From NCBI GenBank assembly GCA_965215775.1, contig CBDCEG010000022.1, positions 1-34,111 of the forward strand: a stretch of 34,111 bases of DNA, given 5' to 3'. Below are positions 1-9,268 of the stretch, piece by piece. The translations under genes and the position numbers were made by a program. The notes beneath the pieces are model-generated. The model was not told the DNA's origin. It searched no databases and saw only the letters and a list, made by a program, of their open reading frames with translations. How positions within the stretch are numbered: position 1 is the first letter of the stretch; each line of letters opens with the position of its first letter. The stretch is from CBDCEG01 sp965215775. GTDB lineage: Bacteria; Pseudomonadota; Gammaproteobacteria; Cardiobacteriales; Ostreibacteriaceae.

Positions 1-1228
1 CAGCAATTAAAACATCTAAGTTTTGCAAAGCTATATCATGAATTAGCTGATCATAAGCTCTTTGCAAGAATGTTGAATAGATTGCAACTACTGGTTTTTT
101 TCCTTCACAAGAAAGCCCCGCCGCAAATGTTAATGCGTGCTGCTCTGCTATTGCAACATCAAAATAACGCAAAGGAAACTTTTTGCTAAACTCAATTAAC
201 CCAGACCCATCTTTCATCGCTGGAGTTATAGCAATTAACTTTTCGCATTCTTTTGCCTTATTGCAAATCCAATTTGAGAAAATATCTGTGAAAATAATCT
301 GCTTTTCACTAGATACGATACCTTTTTCTTTATTAAATTTAGAAACCCCATGGTATTTAGTTGGATTTTCCTCTGCTTTTTTATAACCTTTACCTTTTTT
401 TGTTCGAATATGTAATATTTTAGGTCCTTTTTTATTTTTCAACTTTTTCAGATACTTAACCAAATTCAAAACATCATGTCCATCTTTTGGACCAGTGTAA
501 TCAAACCCAAAATCCTCAAACACATTAGTTTTATAAAGTTTCTCTTTTATTTTATTTTCAATTCTTTTGATGCACTTTCCTAATCTAGGTGTTTTTTTCA
601 AGCAGCTTTTACTTTTAGACCTAGCACCTTGATACAAATTACTTCCTAAAAAATTTGATAAATATGAAGATAATCCACCAACACTAGGTGATATCGACAT
701 ATCGTTGTCATTAAGAATAACCAAAATATCAGCAGATAAACTAGAAGCATGATGAATTGCCTCAAACGCCATTCCTGCGGTCATAGCCCCATCACCTATT
801 ATAGCAACGCAATTCTTTTGTAATTCATTACTCCCAACAGACATACCAAGAGCAGCAGAAATAGAAGTTGAAGAATGCCCAACACCAAAACAATCATATT
901 CACTTTCACTTCGCTTGGGGAAACCAGAAATCCCACCTAATTTTTTAAGACTTAACATTTCCTTTTTTCTTCCTGTTAAAATTTTGTGAGGATATGCTTG
1001 GTGCCCAACATCCCAAATCAAATTATCAAAAGGCGTATCAAAAACATAATGCAAAGCAACCGTTAGTTCAACAACACCTAACCCAGAGGCAAAATGCCCA
1101 CCAGTTTGGCTAACACAATCCAAAACGCACTGGCGTAACTCTTCACACACTTTTGGTAACTGCTCTAAACTAAGATTTCGTAAATCTTTAGGTAGGTTAA
1201 TTTCATCTAACAATTTATAATTACTCAT
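1..1228 (-). CDS. dxs: 1-deoxy-D-xylulose-5-phosphate synthase, N-terminal two thirds (runs off window)
   Basis: Cytosolic thiamine-diphosphate enzyme that condenses pyruvate and glyceraldehyde 3-phosphate, the first step of the MEP isoprenoid pathway. The frame is open from the ATG at 1228 to the window edge, giving 409 codons; the family is about 620 residues, so the C-terminal transketolase domain lies outside. Visible motifs are LIWDVGHQAYPHK, the thiamine-diphosphate motif GDGAMTAGMAFEA near residue 145, NDNDMSISPSVGG, YTGPKDGHD, and DVAIAEQHALTFAAG near residue 360, which holds the family's catalytic Glu. It is divergent from the fimV-like gene. No truncation or frameshift is seen in the visible part. 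Identity is very secure. Confidence 0.95.
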   Translation of the reverse strand, partial: MSNYKLLDEINLPKDLRNLSLEQLPKVCEELRQCVLDCVSQTGGHFASGLGVVELTVALHYVFDTPFDNLIWDVGHQAYPHKILTGRKKEMLSLKKLGGISGFPKRSESEYDCFGVGHSSTSISAALGMSVGSNELQKNCVAIIGDGAMTAGMAFEAIHHASSLSADILVILNDNDMSISPSVGGLSSYLSNFLGSNLYQGARSKSKSCLKKTPRLGKCIKRIENKIKEKLYKTNVFEDFGFDYTGPKDGHDVLNLVKYLKKLKNKKGPKILHIRTKKGKGYKKAEENPTKYHGVSKFNKEKGIVSSEKQIIFTDIFSNWICNKAKECEKLIAITPAMKDGSGLIEFSKKFPLRYFDVAIAEQHALTFAAGLSCEGKKPVVAIYSTFLQRAYDQLIHDIALQNLDVLIA

Positions 1229-1380
1229 TATTAATTTATTTACTTATTTATATCCATCAAAGGATATCAGAATATCAAAAATAAACAAAATCCTTGCAAA
1301 TAACCTTCTATCAAACTCACCTCCAAACCAAACAACAACAGTAATAGTTAAGTATTTCAGCAATAGATTAAACCAATTGT

Positions 1381-1410
1381 TTGTAAAACCACTAAAAGTA
1401 ATGTTATAAT
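1381..1410 (+). promoter_or_regulatory. candidate sigma-70 promoter for the fimV-like gene
   Basis: A perfect TATAAT at 1405-1410 is preceded by TTGTAA at 1381-1386 with an 18-base spacer. It lies in the dxs/fimV divergent spacer, about 105 bases before the chosen start. The rest of the 1229-1516 spacer shows no other gene or strong structure. Confidence 0.4.
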
Positions 1411-1516
1411 CCGAAGATTGTAGCTGTGTATTGTGATTTCAAATAACTTTACTTTATGCAGTTTTGATTTTTAATTGCATATTAATATTATAAAATTACG
1501 AGGTTGTAAAATAATA

Positions 1517-3574
1517 ATGAATAAAAATAAAATATTGTCATTGGCTGTTGTTGCCTTCTTGAGTATTCCTTCTTTACTTATGGCTGCAAGCCTCGGTCAA
1601 GTTAAAACTTACTCTCATCTAAATGAAAAATTAAATGCAGTAATTCCTGTATTGTCAGTTTTAAATAAAAACGGATTAACCATTTCTATAGCTTCATTTA
1701 CTGAATCTAAAAAAAGAGGGGTGCAATTATCTCAAGCTGCGAGCAAAATAAAGCTGTCTCTGTATGAAAAAAATGGTCGTGTTTATATAAAAGCCACAAC
1801 AAAACAAAAGGTAAGGGAGTCTTATCTTAATTTTATTATCAAGCTTAAAGTTGGCAACTCTGGATCAATGTCTAGAAAATATGCAATTTTCTTAGATCCT
1901 GTTGCAAAAAATAAAAAAGGCAAGAAGCAGGTAACTACTATAAAAAAGCCTATTAAGTCAGTAAAAAAAATAGCTTCAAAAAAAGTTACTGACTTTAACA
2001 AAAAGAAAACCAAAGCTCCTTTAAGAGGAGTTTTGAAGATTGTAAATAAAAAAGGGAGTACTTATGGACCTATAAAAAAAGGGGAAACTCTTTGGCTTAT
2101 CGCTAGTAAAGTTCGCCCAGCAAAATCTATTGCCATAGTGCATATGGTTGCAGCTATAAAACAAGTAAACCCAAAAATACAAGGATCTTTAGAAATTGGA
2201 GCCATAATCCATATCCCAACAATAAAAGGCTACAAAAATAAAACAATTAGCTCTAAAAATACACAACAAACTAATGGAACCAAAAAAAATAATAAAAAAA
2301 ATCCTAAAGTAATAAAAAAAGACGATGAAATATTAGCTAGCAATAATACGGTTGCACAAAAAACGCCTGAAGAGTTAGAGTTAGAAAGGCTTGCTAATGA
2401 AAAACTAGAAAAAGAAAAGCTTGAAGCTGCAGCTAATTTAAAAAAAGCACAGCAGATTGCAAAACAAAAGGCTAATGAGAAAAAAAGAATAAATCAGGAA
2501 AAAATTAGACAAGTAGAGAAAGCTAAGAAAGAAAAGGCTGAAAAAGAAGCAAGGTTATCTTTACAAAAAAAAGAAAAGGAGAAGAAAATTGCTCTAGACC
2601 TAAAAATAGCTAAAGAAAAAGCTACGGCTCTTAGGCAAAAAAAGGAACAGAACAAAAAAACATATATGTATGGCGGAGCTGGAGCTGCAATTCTTCTCCT
2701 TGGTGGCTTATTTTTCTATAACAAAAAAAGAAAATCTAGCAGTTCATATGTTCAAGATGATACTGTTTTAAGGGATGAAAGCGACATAGATCGTCTTACA
2801 AATAGTGAAGAGGCCGATGATAGAATAGACATGCAATTAGATAAAAGTGATGAGTTAAATATTACTGAAAACACTAATGATATCGGTTTGAATGTAGACT
2901 CAGAGGTTGAGATTAAAGAAGATACATTATCCAAAAAAGAAACTACTATCAGCTCTGAGTTAGATCTGAATAATGATATGAGCTTTGACTTTGAAGATAA
3001 TGGGTTAGATTTAGGGACTTCAGTTGCTGAAATCGATACCACTGAGGAGCTTGATTTCAATGATGATAGCTTTGATTTTTCTTTAGAAGACACTGAAGAC
3101 AAGGGCCCTATTGACTCAAACAAAAAAGATAAAGATGACATTAGCCGCGATGAAGATTTCAATATAAGCTCATCTAAACTTGAAGATATGAATATCACCA
3201 GCTCAACTACTACTGATACGGACAGTACCACTTTAGATTCAGAAGATGTCCATATATCACTTAACGACATTGAGAAGGAAAAGGACTTATTATCCTTAGG
3301 TAGTATAGCTAAAGAAAAAGTAAACTTGGAAAAAACCTCTACGCATGCGAATGATGTCTCTTCAAAACTAAAAAACTATGTTGAGGAAACCAAAACATCA
3401 ACTGCTAAAAAAAGAGCAACAAAAGTTATTCCTAGCATGGAAATAAATTTAGCTAGAGGGTTTAAATCTGTTGGTAATCTTGATGGTGCAAAAAATGCTT
3501 TATACAAAGCTATTGAATTTGGTAATACTCAAGAGGTTTCAGAGGCTAAAAAATTATTAGAAGAGCTTATTTAG
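1517..3574 (+). CDS. fimV: FimV-like peptidoglycan-binding inner-membrane protein
   Basis: FimV proteins are inner-membrane hub proteins of gammaproteobacteria that bind peptidoglycan and help polar assembly of type IV pili or secretion systems. I chose the ATG at 1517, 14 codons inside the longest frame, because it starts a clean signal peptide (MNKNKILSLAVVAF, cleavage near LLMAA|S); ACGAGG lies upstream. After it come the FimV N-terminal domain, a Lys-rich linker, and a LysM-like segment with YGPIKKGETLW and IHIPT near residue 200. Then follow a Lys/Glu coiled coil (about 290-380), one transmembrane helix (about 383-402), an acidic Asp/Ser-rich cytoplasmic stretch, and the C-terminal FimV TPR-like motif (INLARGFKSVGNLDGAKNAL). 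The length, 685 residues, is within the family range. No pilus genes are in the window, so the exact role here is not shown. Confidence 0.85.
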   Translation: MNKNKILSLAVVAFLSIPSLLMAASLGQVKTYSHLNEKLNAVIPVLSVLNKNGLTISIASFTESKKRGVQLSQAASKIKLSLYEKNGRVYIKATTKQKVRESYLNFIIKLKVGNSGSMSRKYAIFLDPVAKNKKGKKQVTTIKKPIKSVKKIASKKVTDFNKKKTKAPLRGVLKIVNKKGSTYGPIKKGETLWLIASKVRPAKSIAIVHMVAAIKQVNPKIQGSLEIGAIIHIPTIKGYKNKTISSKNTQQTNGTKKNNKKNPKVIKKDDEILASNNTVAQKTPEELELERLANEKLEKEKLEAAANLKKAQQIAKQKANEKKRINQEKIRQVEKAKKEKAEKEARLSLQKKEKEKKIALDLKIAKEKATALRQKKEQNKKTYMYGGAGAAILLLGGLFFYNKKRKSSSSYVQDDTVLRDESDIDRLTNSEEADDRIDMQLDKSDELNITENTNDIGLNVDSEVEIKEDTLSKKETTISSELDLNNDMSFDFEDNGLDLGTSVAEIDTTEELDFNDDSFDFSLEDTEDKGPIDSNKKDKDDISRDEDFNISSSKLEDMNITSSTTTDTDSTTLDSEDVHISLNDIEKEKDLLSLGSIAKEKVNLEKTSTHANDVSSKLKNYVEETKTSTAKKRATKVIPSMEINLARGFKSVGNLDGAKNALYKAIEFGNTQEVSEAKKLLEELI

Positions 3575-3612
3575 AAAAGTATTAAGATTTTTGTTAATCT
3601 AAAGAGGATAAT

Positions 3613-4986
3613 ATGAAAAATATAGCTGTTATTTTAGCTGGAGGGAGTGGCTCTAGGCTTGGTTATGACAAGCCTAAACAGTTTATTAAAGTTGCTGGAA
3701 AACTCATTATAGAGCATACAATAGAAATTTTTCAGAAGCACCCTAAAATTGATGAGATAACTATTATTGCACATAAGAACTATATAAATATTATTGAAGA
3801 TCTTGTTATTAATAATTCATTTACTAAAGTAAAGAAAATTTTAAACGGCGGAAAAGAGAGATATGACTCTTCTCTTGTTGCTATAAATTCAAATTATAGC
3901 GCAGATAAAGATTGCAACTTAATTTTTCATGACGCTGTTCGCCCACTTGTCAACAGCCGAATCATAACTGATACAGTAAACTCTCTTACTCAATATAATG
4001 CAGTTGATGTCGCTGTTCCTGCAACAGATACAATCATAGAAGTTAAAAACAATCTTATAACCAACATTCCTAATAGAGATTCTTTAAATAGAGGGCAAAC
4101 TCCACAAGGATTTAAGCTAAGCACAATCAAAAAAGCTTATGAAGTAGCATTAAATGACAAAAACTTTATTGCATCCGATGACTGCGGAATTGTGAAAAAA
4201 TATTTACCTGATGAAGATATCTTTATAGTTTCTGGTGAAGAAGCTAATATGAAGTTAACCTATGAAGAAGATTTATTCCTAATGGATAAGCTTTTTCAGC
4301 TTAAAAGTATAAGGTTGGTTGATACTAATCCTAATATTATATCTTGCATATCTAAAAAAATATTAATTGTTTTTGGTGGAAGCTATGGAATAGGTCAAGA
4401 TATTGTGAAAATAGCTCAAGAGCATAATGCAATTGTTTATAGCTTCAGCCGAAGTGAAAACAATATAGACATATCAAATAAAGAAAGTGTTATAAAGGCA
4501 ATAAACTCAGTAATAAAAAAAGAAGGAAGAATAGATTTTATTGTAAATACAGCTGGGGTTTTAGATAAAGAACCTCTTGTAAATATGAACTATGAAACAA
4601 TACAAAAAGCAATAAATGTAAATTACCTAGGTAACATTATTATTGCAAAAGAATCATTCAAATACCTATCTAAGTCAAAAGGTTCACTACTTTTATTCAC
4701 CTCTAGCTCTTACACCAGAGGAAGAGCAATGTATAGTACTTATTCATCACTAAAAGCTGCTACAGTTAATTTTGTCCAAGCTTTATCCAGTGAGTGGGAA
4801 AACTTTGGAATAAAAGTAAACTGCATCAACCCTGAGAGAACCCTTACTCCAATGAGAGTAAAAAGCTTTGGCAAAGAGAATCCAAATACTCTTTTAAGTT
4901 CTAAAACGGTCGCTATAGAATCTTTAAAAACTATTTTATCTGATATTTCAGGTCAAGTTATTGATGTTAAAATAAATAACAAGTGA
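3613..4986 (+). CDS. bifunctional ribitol-5-phosphate cytidylyltransferase / ribulose-5-phosphate reductase (Bcs1/Acs1-like), CDP-ribitol synthesis
   Basis: A two-domain fusion of 457 residues. Residues about 1-230 are an IspD/TarI-type cytidylyltransferase: LAGGSGSRLGYDKPKQF at the start, FHDAVRP near 115, GQTPQGF near 165, and a C-terminal MKLTYEEDL. Residues about 250-457 are a short-chain dehydrogenase: GGSYGIG cofactor loop near 255, NTAG near 311, and a catalytic Ser plus YSSLK (YxxxK) near 376-380. The same fusion in Haemophilus influenzae type a/b capsule loci (Acs1/Bcs1) reduces ribulose 5-phosphate and makes CDP-ribitol. The ribosome site AGAGGA precedes the ATG. It heads the polysaccharide operon. 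The alternative, IspD of the MEP pathway, is less likely because of the SDR fusion and the gene context, although dxs is nearby. Confidence 0.85.
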   Translation: MKNIAVILAGGSGSRLGYDKPKQFIKVAGKLIIEHTIEIFQKHPKIDEITIIAHKNYINIIEDLVINNSFTKVKKILNGGKERYDSSLVAINSNYSADKDCNLIFHDAVRPLVNSRIITDTVNSLTQYNAVDVAVPATDTIIEVKNNLITNIPNRDSLNRGQTPQGFKLSTIKKAYEVALNDKNFIASDDCGIVKKYLPDEDIFIVSGEEANMKLTYEEDLFLMDKLFQLKSIRLVDTNPNIISCISKKILIVFGGSYGIGQDIVKIAQEHNAIVYSFSRSENNIDISNKESVIKAINSVIKKEGRIDFIVNTAGVLDKEPLVNMNYETIQKAINVNYLGNIIIAKESFKYLSKSKGSLLLFTSSSYTRGRAMYSTYSSLKAATVNFVQALSSEWENFGIKVNCINPERTLTPMRVKSFGKENPNTLLSSKTVAIESLKTILSDISGQVIDVKINNK

Positions 4987-6363
4987 TGACTCATTCCTTT
5001 TCAAAAAAAAAGGTTCATTTTTTTCTTTTTTTCTGTCTTTCTATTGTTTTCACCTCTGTTTCTATTGTATCTATAATTGATTTAAGCACCTTTGCTGTAG
5101 ATACACTACAGTATAGTTTGCTATTTACATTTGTTATTACTGTATATTCAGCAACAAAATTTATTAAAATAACCAATATATACATTATATTCCTTGGTAC
5201 TTGCTTACTATTCCTATTTAATAGGATTTTTTTAGACATTTTGGGACTATACGACTTTTCAGAAAATTTTTTCCCTATATACTCAAAATATAGCATCAAA
5301 ACACAGATAGAAATAATTATAATATTTAATTTATTACTTATCTTTATTCATTTTGGCTTTCTTGCCTCTCAAAAAAGTGATGGAAAGAAAAAAATAGAGT
5401 TAAAGTACAATAAAAGTTTTTATTATATAGGTTGTGTGTTTTTTTTTTTACTCCCTCCCCTTAATAACATACAAGTCTTTCATTAAGTATCAAATTGTAA
5501 GCTCTTTTGGTTATACTAGCCTATATACTTTAGCACAGGACTTTAACTACCCAGTTTTTTTAATGGGGGCAGAGTCTATTTTTTTGCTTGGGTTTTCCTT
5601 AGTAGTAGCTTCACTGCCTAAAAAAAAAGTTATCTTAGTTTATATAGCTATTTACTTAACAATTGGATTAATTCAATCTATTGCTGGAACTAGAGCCTTG
5701 TTTTTAGTGAAGTTGATCTTTATAGTATGGCTTTATTTCAATTTTTACACAAAAAAAAGAATAAAAATATTTTTTATTAGTATCATTACTTTTATTGTTA
5801 TAATTTTTGCACAATTTATGTCATCCACTAGGTCAAATCAAGAGTTTAAAGTAGGTAATTCTTTCATCTCTTTTTTCTCACAACAAGCAATTTCAATGAA
5901 TGTTATTGGATATATGATTAAGTATAAGAGTAGCTTTAAAAGAGATGGTTATAACTATATTTTCCACCCTTTTGTTGCTACTTTCATAAAAAACCAAGGT
6001 CAAAATGAGCAGTATGTTAAAAAATACAATTCTCTATCCCCTAAACTAACTTTTTTTCTCAATCCTGATACTTATTTACAAGGTGCTGGTATAGCGTCAT
6101 CTTTTGTAGCAGAACTTTATGATTTAGGTTATGTAGCGATGATTATCTCTTTTATTATCCTTGGCTTTTTTTTGGGGAGGGTTGAGTTACTCATGTATAA
6201 AAGCCGAGTATGGTTGTTTCTATCACCTTTAGTTATCTCTCATATTATATACACCCCTAGAACAAATTTTTTTCCTAGGTTTCGTGAGATTATATTCTAT
6301 TTAATTATATTTATACTTATAAAACTTCTTATATATTTTAATAAAAGAAGAGCTAATGAATAA
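4986..6363 (+). pseudogene. wzy: Wzy-like oligosaccharide repeat-unit polymerase, frame split at a T11 tract (frameshifted or phase-variable)
   Basis: Two open segments, 4986-5486 and about 5434-6363, lie in adjacent frames and together form one multi-spanning membrane protein. Removing one T from the run at 5439-5449 joins ...IGCVFFF to YSLPLITYKSFIKYQ and gives 458 residues with many hydrophobic helices and a large loop near the C-terminal half, typical of Wzy polymerases that join repeat units in the periplasm. I start it at the ATG at 4986 (TGATG overlap with the previous stop) rather than the GTG at 4983. As written, translation ends at 5486 after 166 residues. It sits directly before the Wzx flippase gene and overlaps it by 8 bases. 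The polymerase family is assigned from topology, size and context, since Wzy proteins share little sequence. Whether it is broken, switched off or misread is open. Confidence 0.7.
5439..5449 (+). repeat. T11 homopolymer inside wzy
   Basis: Eleven consecutive T residues lie exactly where the two wzy reading frames meet. Ten T would give one continuous 458-residue frame; eleven give early termination at 5486. This is a classical slipped-strand or transcriptional-slippage site, and also a classical sequencing-error site. Confidence 0.85.
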
Positions 6364-7576
6364 CATTTTCAAAAAGCTGTCTATATTAACCTTGGCTGAA
6401 CTAGGTGAGAAAGCAATTATATTCCTACTTTTCATTTACATGGGAAGGGTTCTTACTCCTAAAGACTTTGGCTACCTTAATTATATTCTTGCTGTCGTTA
6501 GTTATTTTATTATATTTATTGATTTAGGGTTACCACAGTTAGCTACTAGGGAGATTGCTTCCAATAATAACAAAATTTCCTTACAATTATTGCAAATAAT
6601 AAGTCTAACCAAATTTGTTCTTTTTATTATTATCGCTATTTTCTGGAATCTATTTGTTTTTTATACTCAAGATGGTTATATAAATATTGGCTTATTTATG
6701 AACTTATACTTACTTTCAAGAGTTTTTGATATTTATTGGTTTTTACAAGGCTTACAGAAATTTGAAACAATTGCTAAATTAAAACTAATAAAATCCTTAA
6801 TTCTAAGTTCATCTTTTATAATCTTATATTTATATCCCAAAGTATCTAACTACCTAATTATTTTAATAATTAGTTTGCTGATTCCTTTTGTGCTTTATGT
6901 TTTAAAACATAATTTAACACCTTATATTTTCAATAAAAAAATCAATTTCTTATTGGTTAACCGTAAACGCATAAAAGTTTTTATATTTAAATCACTTCCC
7001 TTAGTTGCCTCTACTTTCTTAATTCTAATGTATTACAATTTAGATAGTATTTTAATTAAGCACTATCTAGGCTTAGATTATGTTGCAAAATATAACGCAG
7101 CTTACAAAATAATTTTTGCATTTATAGTTGTTAGAAGTATATTCACTTCAGTTATTTTTCCTAGAATATCAAAAGATAAATTAAAATGGAATGAAGGTAG
7201 GATTTTTCTATCTATGGGGGTTTTTATTGCTTTATGTATTTTTATGATAGGATTTTTCTTCTCAAAGGAGCTATTATATATAGCTTATGGAAATAAATAC
7301 CTTGATTCAGCAAATGTATTTTTCATACTCTCTATAACAGCCAGTATTCTTTGGATAAATCTATTTTTCCCAATTTTTTTTATTGCAATAAAAAAAGATA
7401 CTTTTTATATGAAAGTTCATATAATGACCGCTTTATTAAACTTAGTAGGGAATATAGTTTTAATTCCTTTATATGGTATTGAAGGAGCCGCTATTGCAAC
7501 TTTAGTTGCTGACTTAGTTTCACTATTTATATTTTCTTTTTTTTATTTTAAAGGCAAAGCTCATGCATTACATTAA
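6356..7576 (+). CDS. wzx: Wzx-type polysaccharide flippase (MOP/PST superfamily)
   Basis: A membrane protein of 406 residues with about 12 hydrophobic helices. It begins with the family-typical pattern in which the first helices enclose GRVLTPKDFGYLNY and FIDLGLPQLATREIA. Later landmarks are SLPLVASTFLI, MYYNLDSILIKHYLG, and the C-terminal YGIEGAAIATLVADLV. Wzx proteins flip undecaprenyl-linked repeat units across the inner membrane for Wzy to polymerise. The ATG lies inside the last codons of wzy (8-base overlap), and the 3' end overlaps the next gene by 14 bases, so translation is probably coupled. No frameshift is seen. Confidence 0.87.
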   Translation: MNNIFKKLSILTLAELGEKAIIFLLFIYMGRVLTPKDFGYLNYILAVVSYFIIFIDLGLPQLATREIASNNNKISLQLLQIISLTKFVLFIIIAIFWNLFVFYTQDGYINIGLFMNLYLLSRVFDIYWFLQGLQKFETIAKLKLIKSLILSSSFIILYLYPKVSNYLIILIISLLIPFVLYVLKHNLTPYIFNKKINFLLVNRKRIKVFIFKSLPLVASTFLILMYYNLDSILIKHYLGLDYVAKYNAAYKIIFAFIVVRSIFTSVIFPRISKDKLKWNEGRIFLSMGVFIALCIFMIGFFFSKELLYIAYGNKYLDSANVFFILSITASILWINLFFPIFFIAIKKDTFYMKVHIMTALLNLVGNIVLIPLYGIEGAAIATLVADLVSLFIFSFFYFKGKAHALH

Positions 7577-8405
7577 ATTTATTAGTATTTTATTTTTTAT
7601 TTTTTTAACTGCATGTGGAGAGAAAAAAGACATAAGTAATATAAATTATCAAGCACATAGAGGTGGCTATCAAGAAAGACCTGAAAATACTATGTCTGCT
7701 TTTATTAATGCTTGGAAATTAGGAGGTATTCCAGAGGCTGATATAAGAACAACAAAAGATAATGTAATTATTGTTTTACACGACAGCAATCTTCTCAGAA
7801 CAACAGTTGCAATAGAGTCAATAAATAAACTTGATATATCAGAGCTTATGTATGAAGATATATCAAAACAGGATGCGGGTATAAAATTCTCTGAAAAATA
7901 TAAGGGAGAAAAAATTCCTAGACTTGAAGATGTTTTTAAGTATATGAGTGAATCAGATAAAAGGATTTACTTAGACTTAAAGAATGTTGACTTAAACTCC
8001 CTCTCAAAGCTTATTAAAAAGCACAATATTGAAAGCAAAATAATTTTTGCAAATACTAATATTGAACCATTGTTAAATTTAAAAAAACTACTTCCTAAAA
8101 GTCAAACTATGTTGTGGATTGGTGGATCTAAGAATATCATTGAGTTTAGATTCAATTACCTTGTGGATAATAGTTTTTTCACCTTAGATCAAGTTCAACT
8201 CCACCTATATAATAAAGGAATATCAAAGTCCTTTGTGAAAAAAGCATTAGACGAAACCTCAAAAATGAATATTGATTTAGAAATATTGCCTTATAATTTT
8301 AGTGAAGAGGTTGTTTCTGAATTGCTTGATATTGGTATTACTTGGTTTGCTGTTGATACCCCAACTTATTTTAATAAATTTGTAAATAATTGGGTAGAAA
8401 AATGA
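7563..8405 (+). CDS. glycerophosphodiester phosphodiesterase-family lipoprotein in the polysaccharide operon
   Basis: A protein of 280 residues with a short hydrophobic signal and lipobox LTAC at residues 15-18. Gly at position +2 suggests outer-membrane sorting under the Lol rule. The GDPD TIM-barrel signature is present: HRGGYQERPENTMSAF near residue 32, EADIRTTKDN, LHDSNLLRTT, PRLEDVF, and YLDLK. The family hydrolyses glycerophosphodiesters using a metal and the conserved His and Glu/Asp residues, all of which appear intact. The start overlaps wzx by 14 bases and the stop overlaps licD as ATGA, so it is tightly built into the glycan operon. A housekeeping role in phospholipid recycling is possible, but the context suggests action on a phosphodiester in the glycan or its by-products. 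The substrate is unknown. Confidence 0.8.
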   Translation: MHYIKFISILFFIFLTACGEKKDISNINYQAHRGGYQERPENTMSAFINAWKLGGIPEADIRTTKDNVIIVLHDSNLLRTTVAIESINKLDISELMYEDISKQDAGIKFSEKYKGEKIPRLEDVFKYMSESDKRIYLDLKNVDLNSLSKLIKKHNIESKIIFANTNIEPLLNLKKLLPKSQTMLWIGGSKNIIEFRFNYLVDNSFFTLDQVQLHLYNKGISKSFVKKALDETSKMNIDLEILPYNFSEEVVSELLDIGITWFAVDTPTYFNKFVNNWVEK

Positions 8406-9268
8406 AAATAAAAATAAATATCAAATATGACTACAGTGATGTTAAAAAAATAGTACAAAATAAACAAATCTATATTCTTGATACTATTATTTCAATTTGT
8501 GATAAAAATAATATTAACTATTGGTTAGATGCAGGAACTTTATTAGGAGCTATTAGACACAAAGGATTTATTCCTTGGGATGATGATATTGACATTGGAT
8601 TAATGAGGCAAGACTATAATAAATTGTTAGAACTTATACCTAGCAACCTACCAAATGATTTAGTCTTACAGAGTAGGAAAACAGATAATAAATATAAGCT
8701 ACCCTTTATTAAAATAAGAGATAAATACTCAATTATTGAAAGTGAGTTTAATTTTAATGGTATCTTTATTGATATATTTCCTTTTGATAAAATGCCAAAG
8801 TCAAATTTACTTAAAAAGCTACAAGTTTCTTTATTCAAAGGGCTAGAAGCAATGATGATACATACTGATATAAGAAAACTAAATATTGCAAAGAAGACTG
8901 GCATTAAACCCAAACTAATGAGAGCTTTAATTATAATTTTATCTAAATTTGGGAGCTTACTTGGTGAAAAATCCTTTGATTTTTTATACAACTCAATAAA
9001 ATCCATATCCAAGCTAAGTAATAGTAATGAAATTGGAGATGGCTTAACTGCATCTTGGGCATACTACAAATCAATTAGAAATATAGAAGTTTACCAAACT
9101 GTTAAAAAAGGAAACTTTAATAATAATGTGTATAATATACCGATTGATTATGATAAATACTTAAAAACACTATATGGAGATAATTATATGACACCTATAA
9201 AGTCAGATTTTTTACATATTGAAACCGTTATTTTCTTAAAAAATAATTGCACAGAATTAACACAATGA
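8402..9268 (+). CDS. licD: LicD-family phosphotransferase, probably ribitol-phosphate transferase
   Basis: LicD/fukutin-type proteins use a nucleotidyltransferase fold to move a phospho-alcohol from a CDP donor to a sugar. The signature is clear: WLDAGTLLGAIRHKGFIPWDD, followed by the metal-binding DDIDIGL at residues about 60-70, then GIFIDIFPFDKMP and the C-terminal YDKYLKTLYGDNYMTP. The chosen start is the ATG at 8402, which overlaps the previous stop as ATGA, instead of an upstream TTG at 8390; this gives 288 residues. Known donors are CDP-choline (LicD) and CDP-ribitol (fukutin, FKRP). Because the same operon starts with a CDP-ribitol synthase and has no choline genes, ribitol phosphate is the best inferred donor product. 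Confidence 0.85.
   Translation: MKIKINIKYDYSDVKKIVQNKQIYILDTIISICDKNNINYWLDAGTLLGAIRHKGFIPWDDDIDIGLMRQDYNKLLELIPSNLPNDLVLQSRKTDNKYKLPFIKIRDKYSIIESEFNFNGIFIDIFPFDKMPKSNLLKKLQVSLFKGLEAMMIHTDIRKLNIAKKTGIKPKLMRALIIILSKFGSLLGEKSFDFLYNSIKSISKLSNSNEIGDGLTASWAYYKSIRNIEVYQTVKKGNFNNNVYNIPIDYDKYLKTLYGDNYMTPIKSDFLHIETVIFLKNNCTELTQ

Noticed and set aside
2752..3270. Ser-rich open frame on the minus strand
   Set aside because: It is the shadow of the Asp/Ser-rich part of the fimV-like gene; no ribosome site and no sensible composition.
3613..4986. The cytidylyltransferase domain as IspD, because dxs lies nearby
   Set aside because: The C-terminal SDR fusion and the capsule-type operon fit Bcs1/Acs1; the dxs gene is on the other strand with fimV between.
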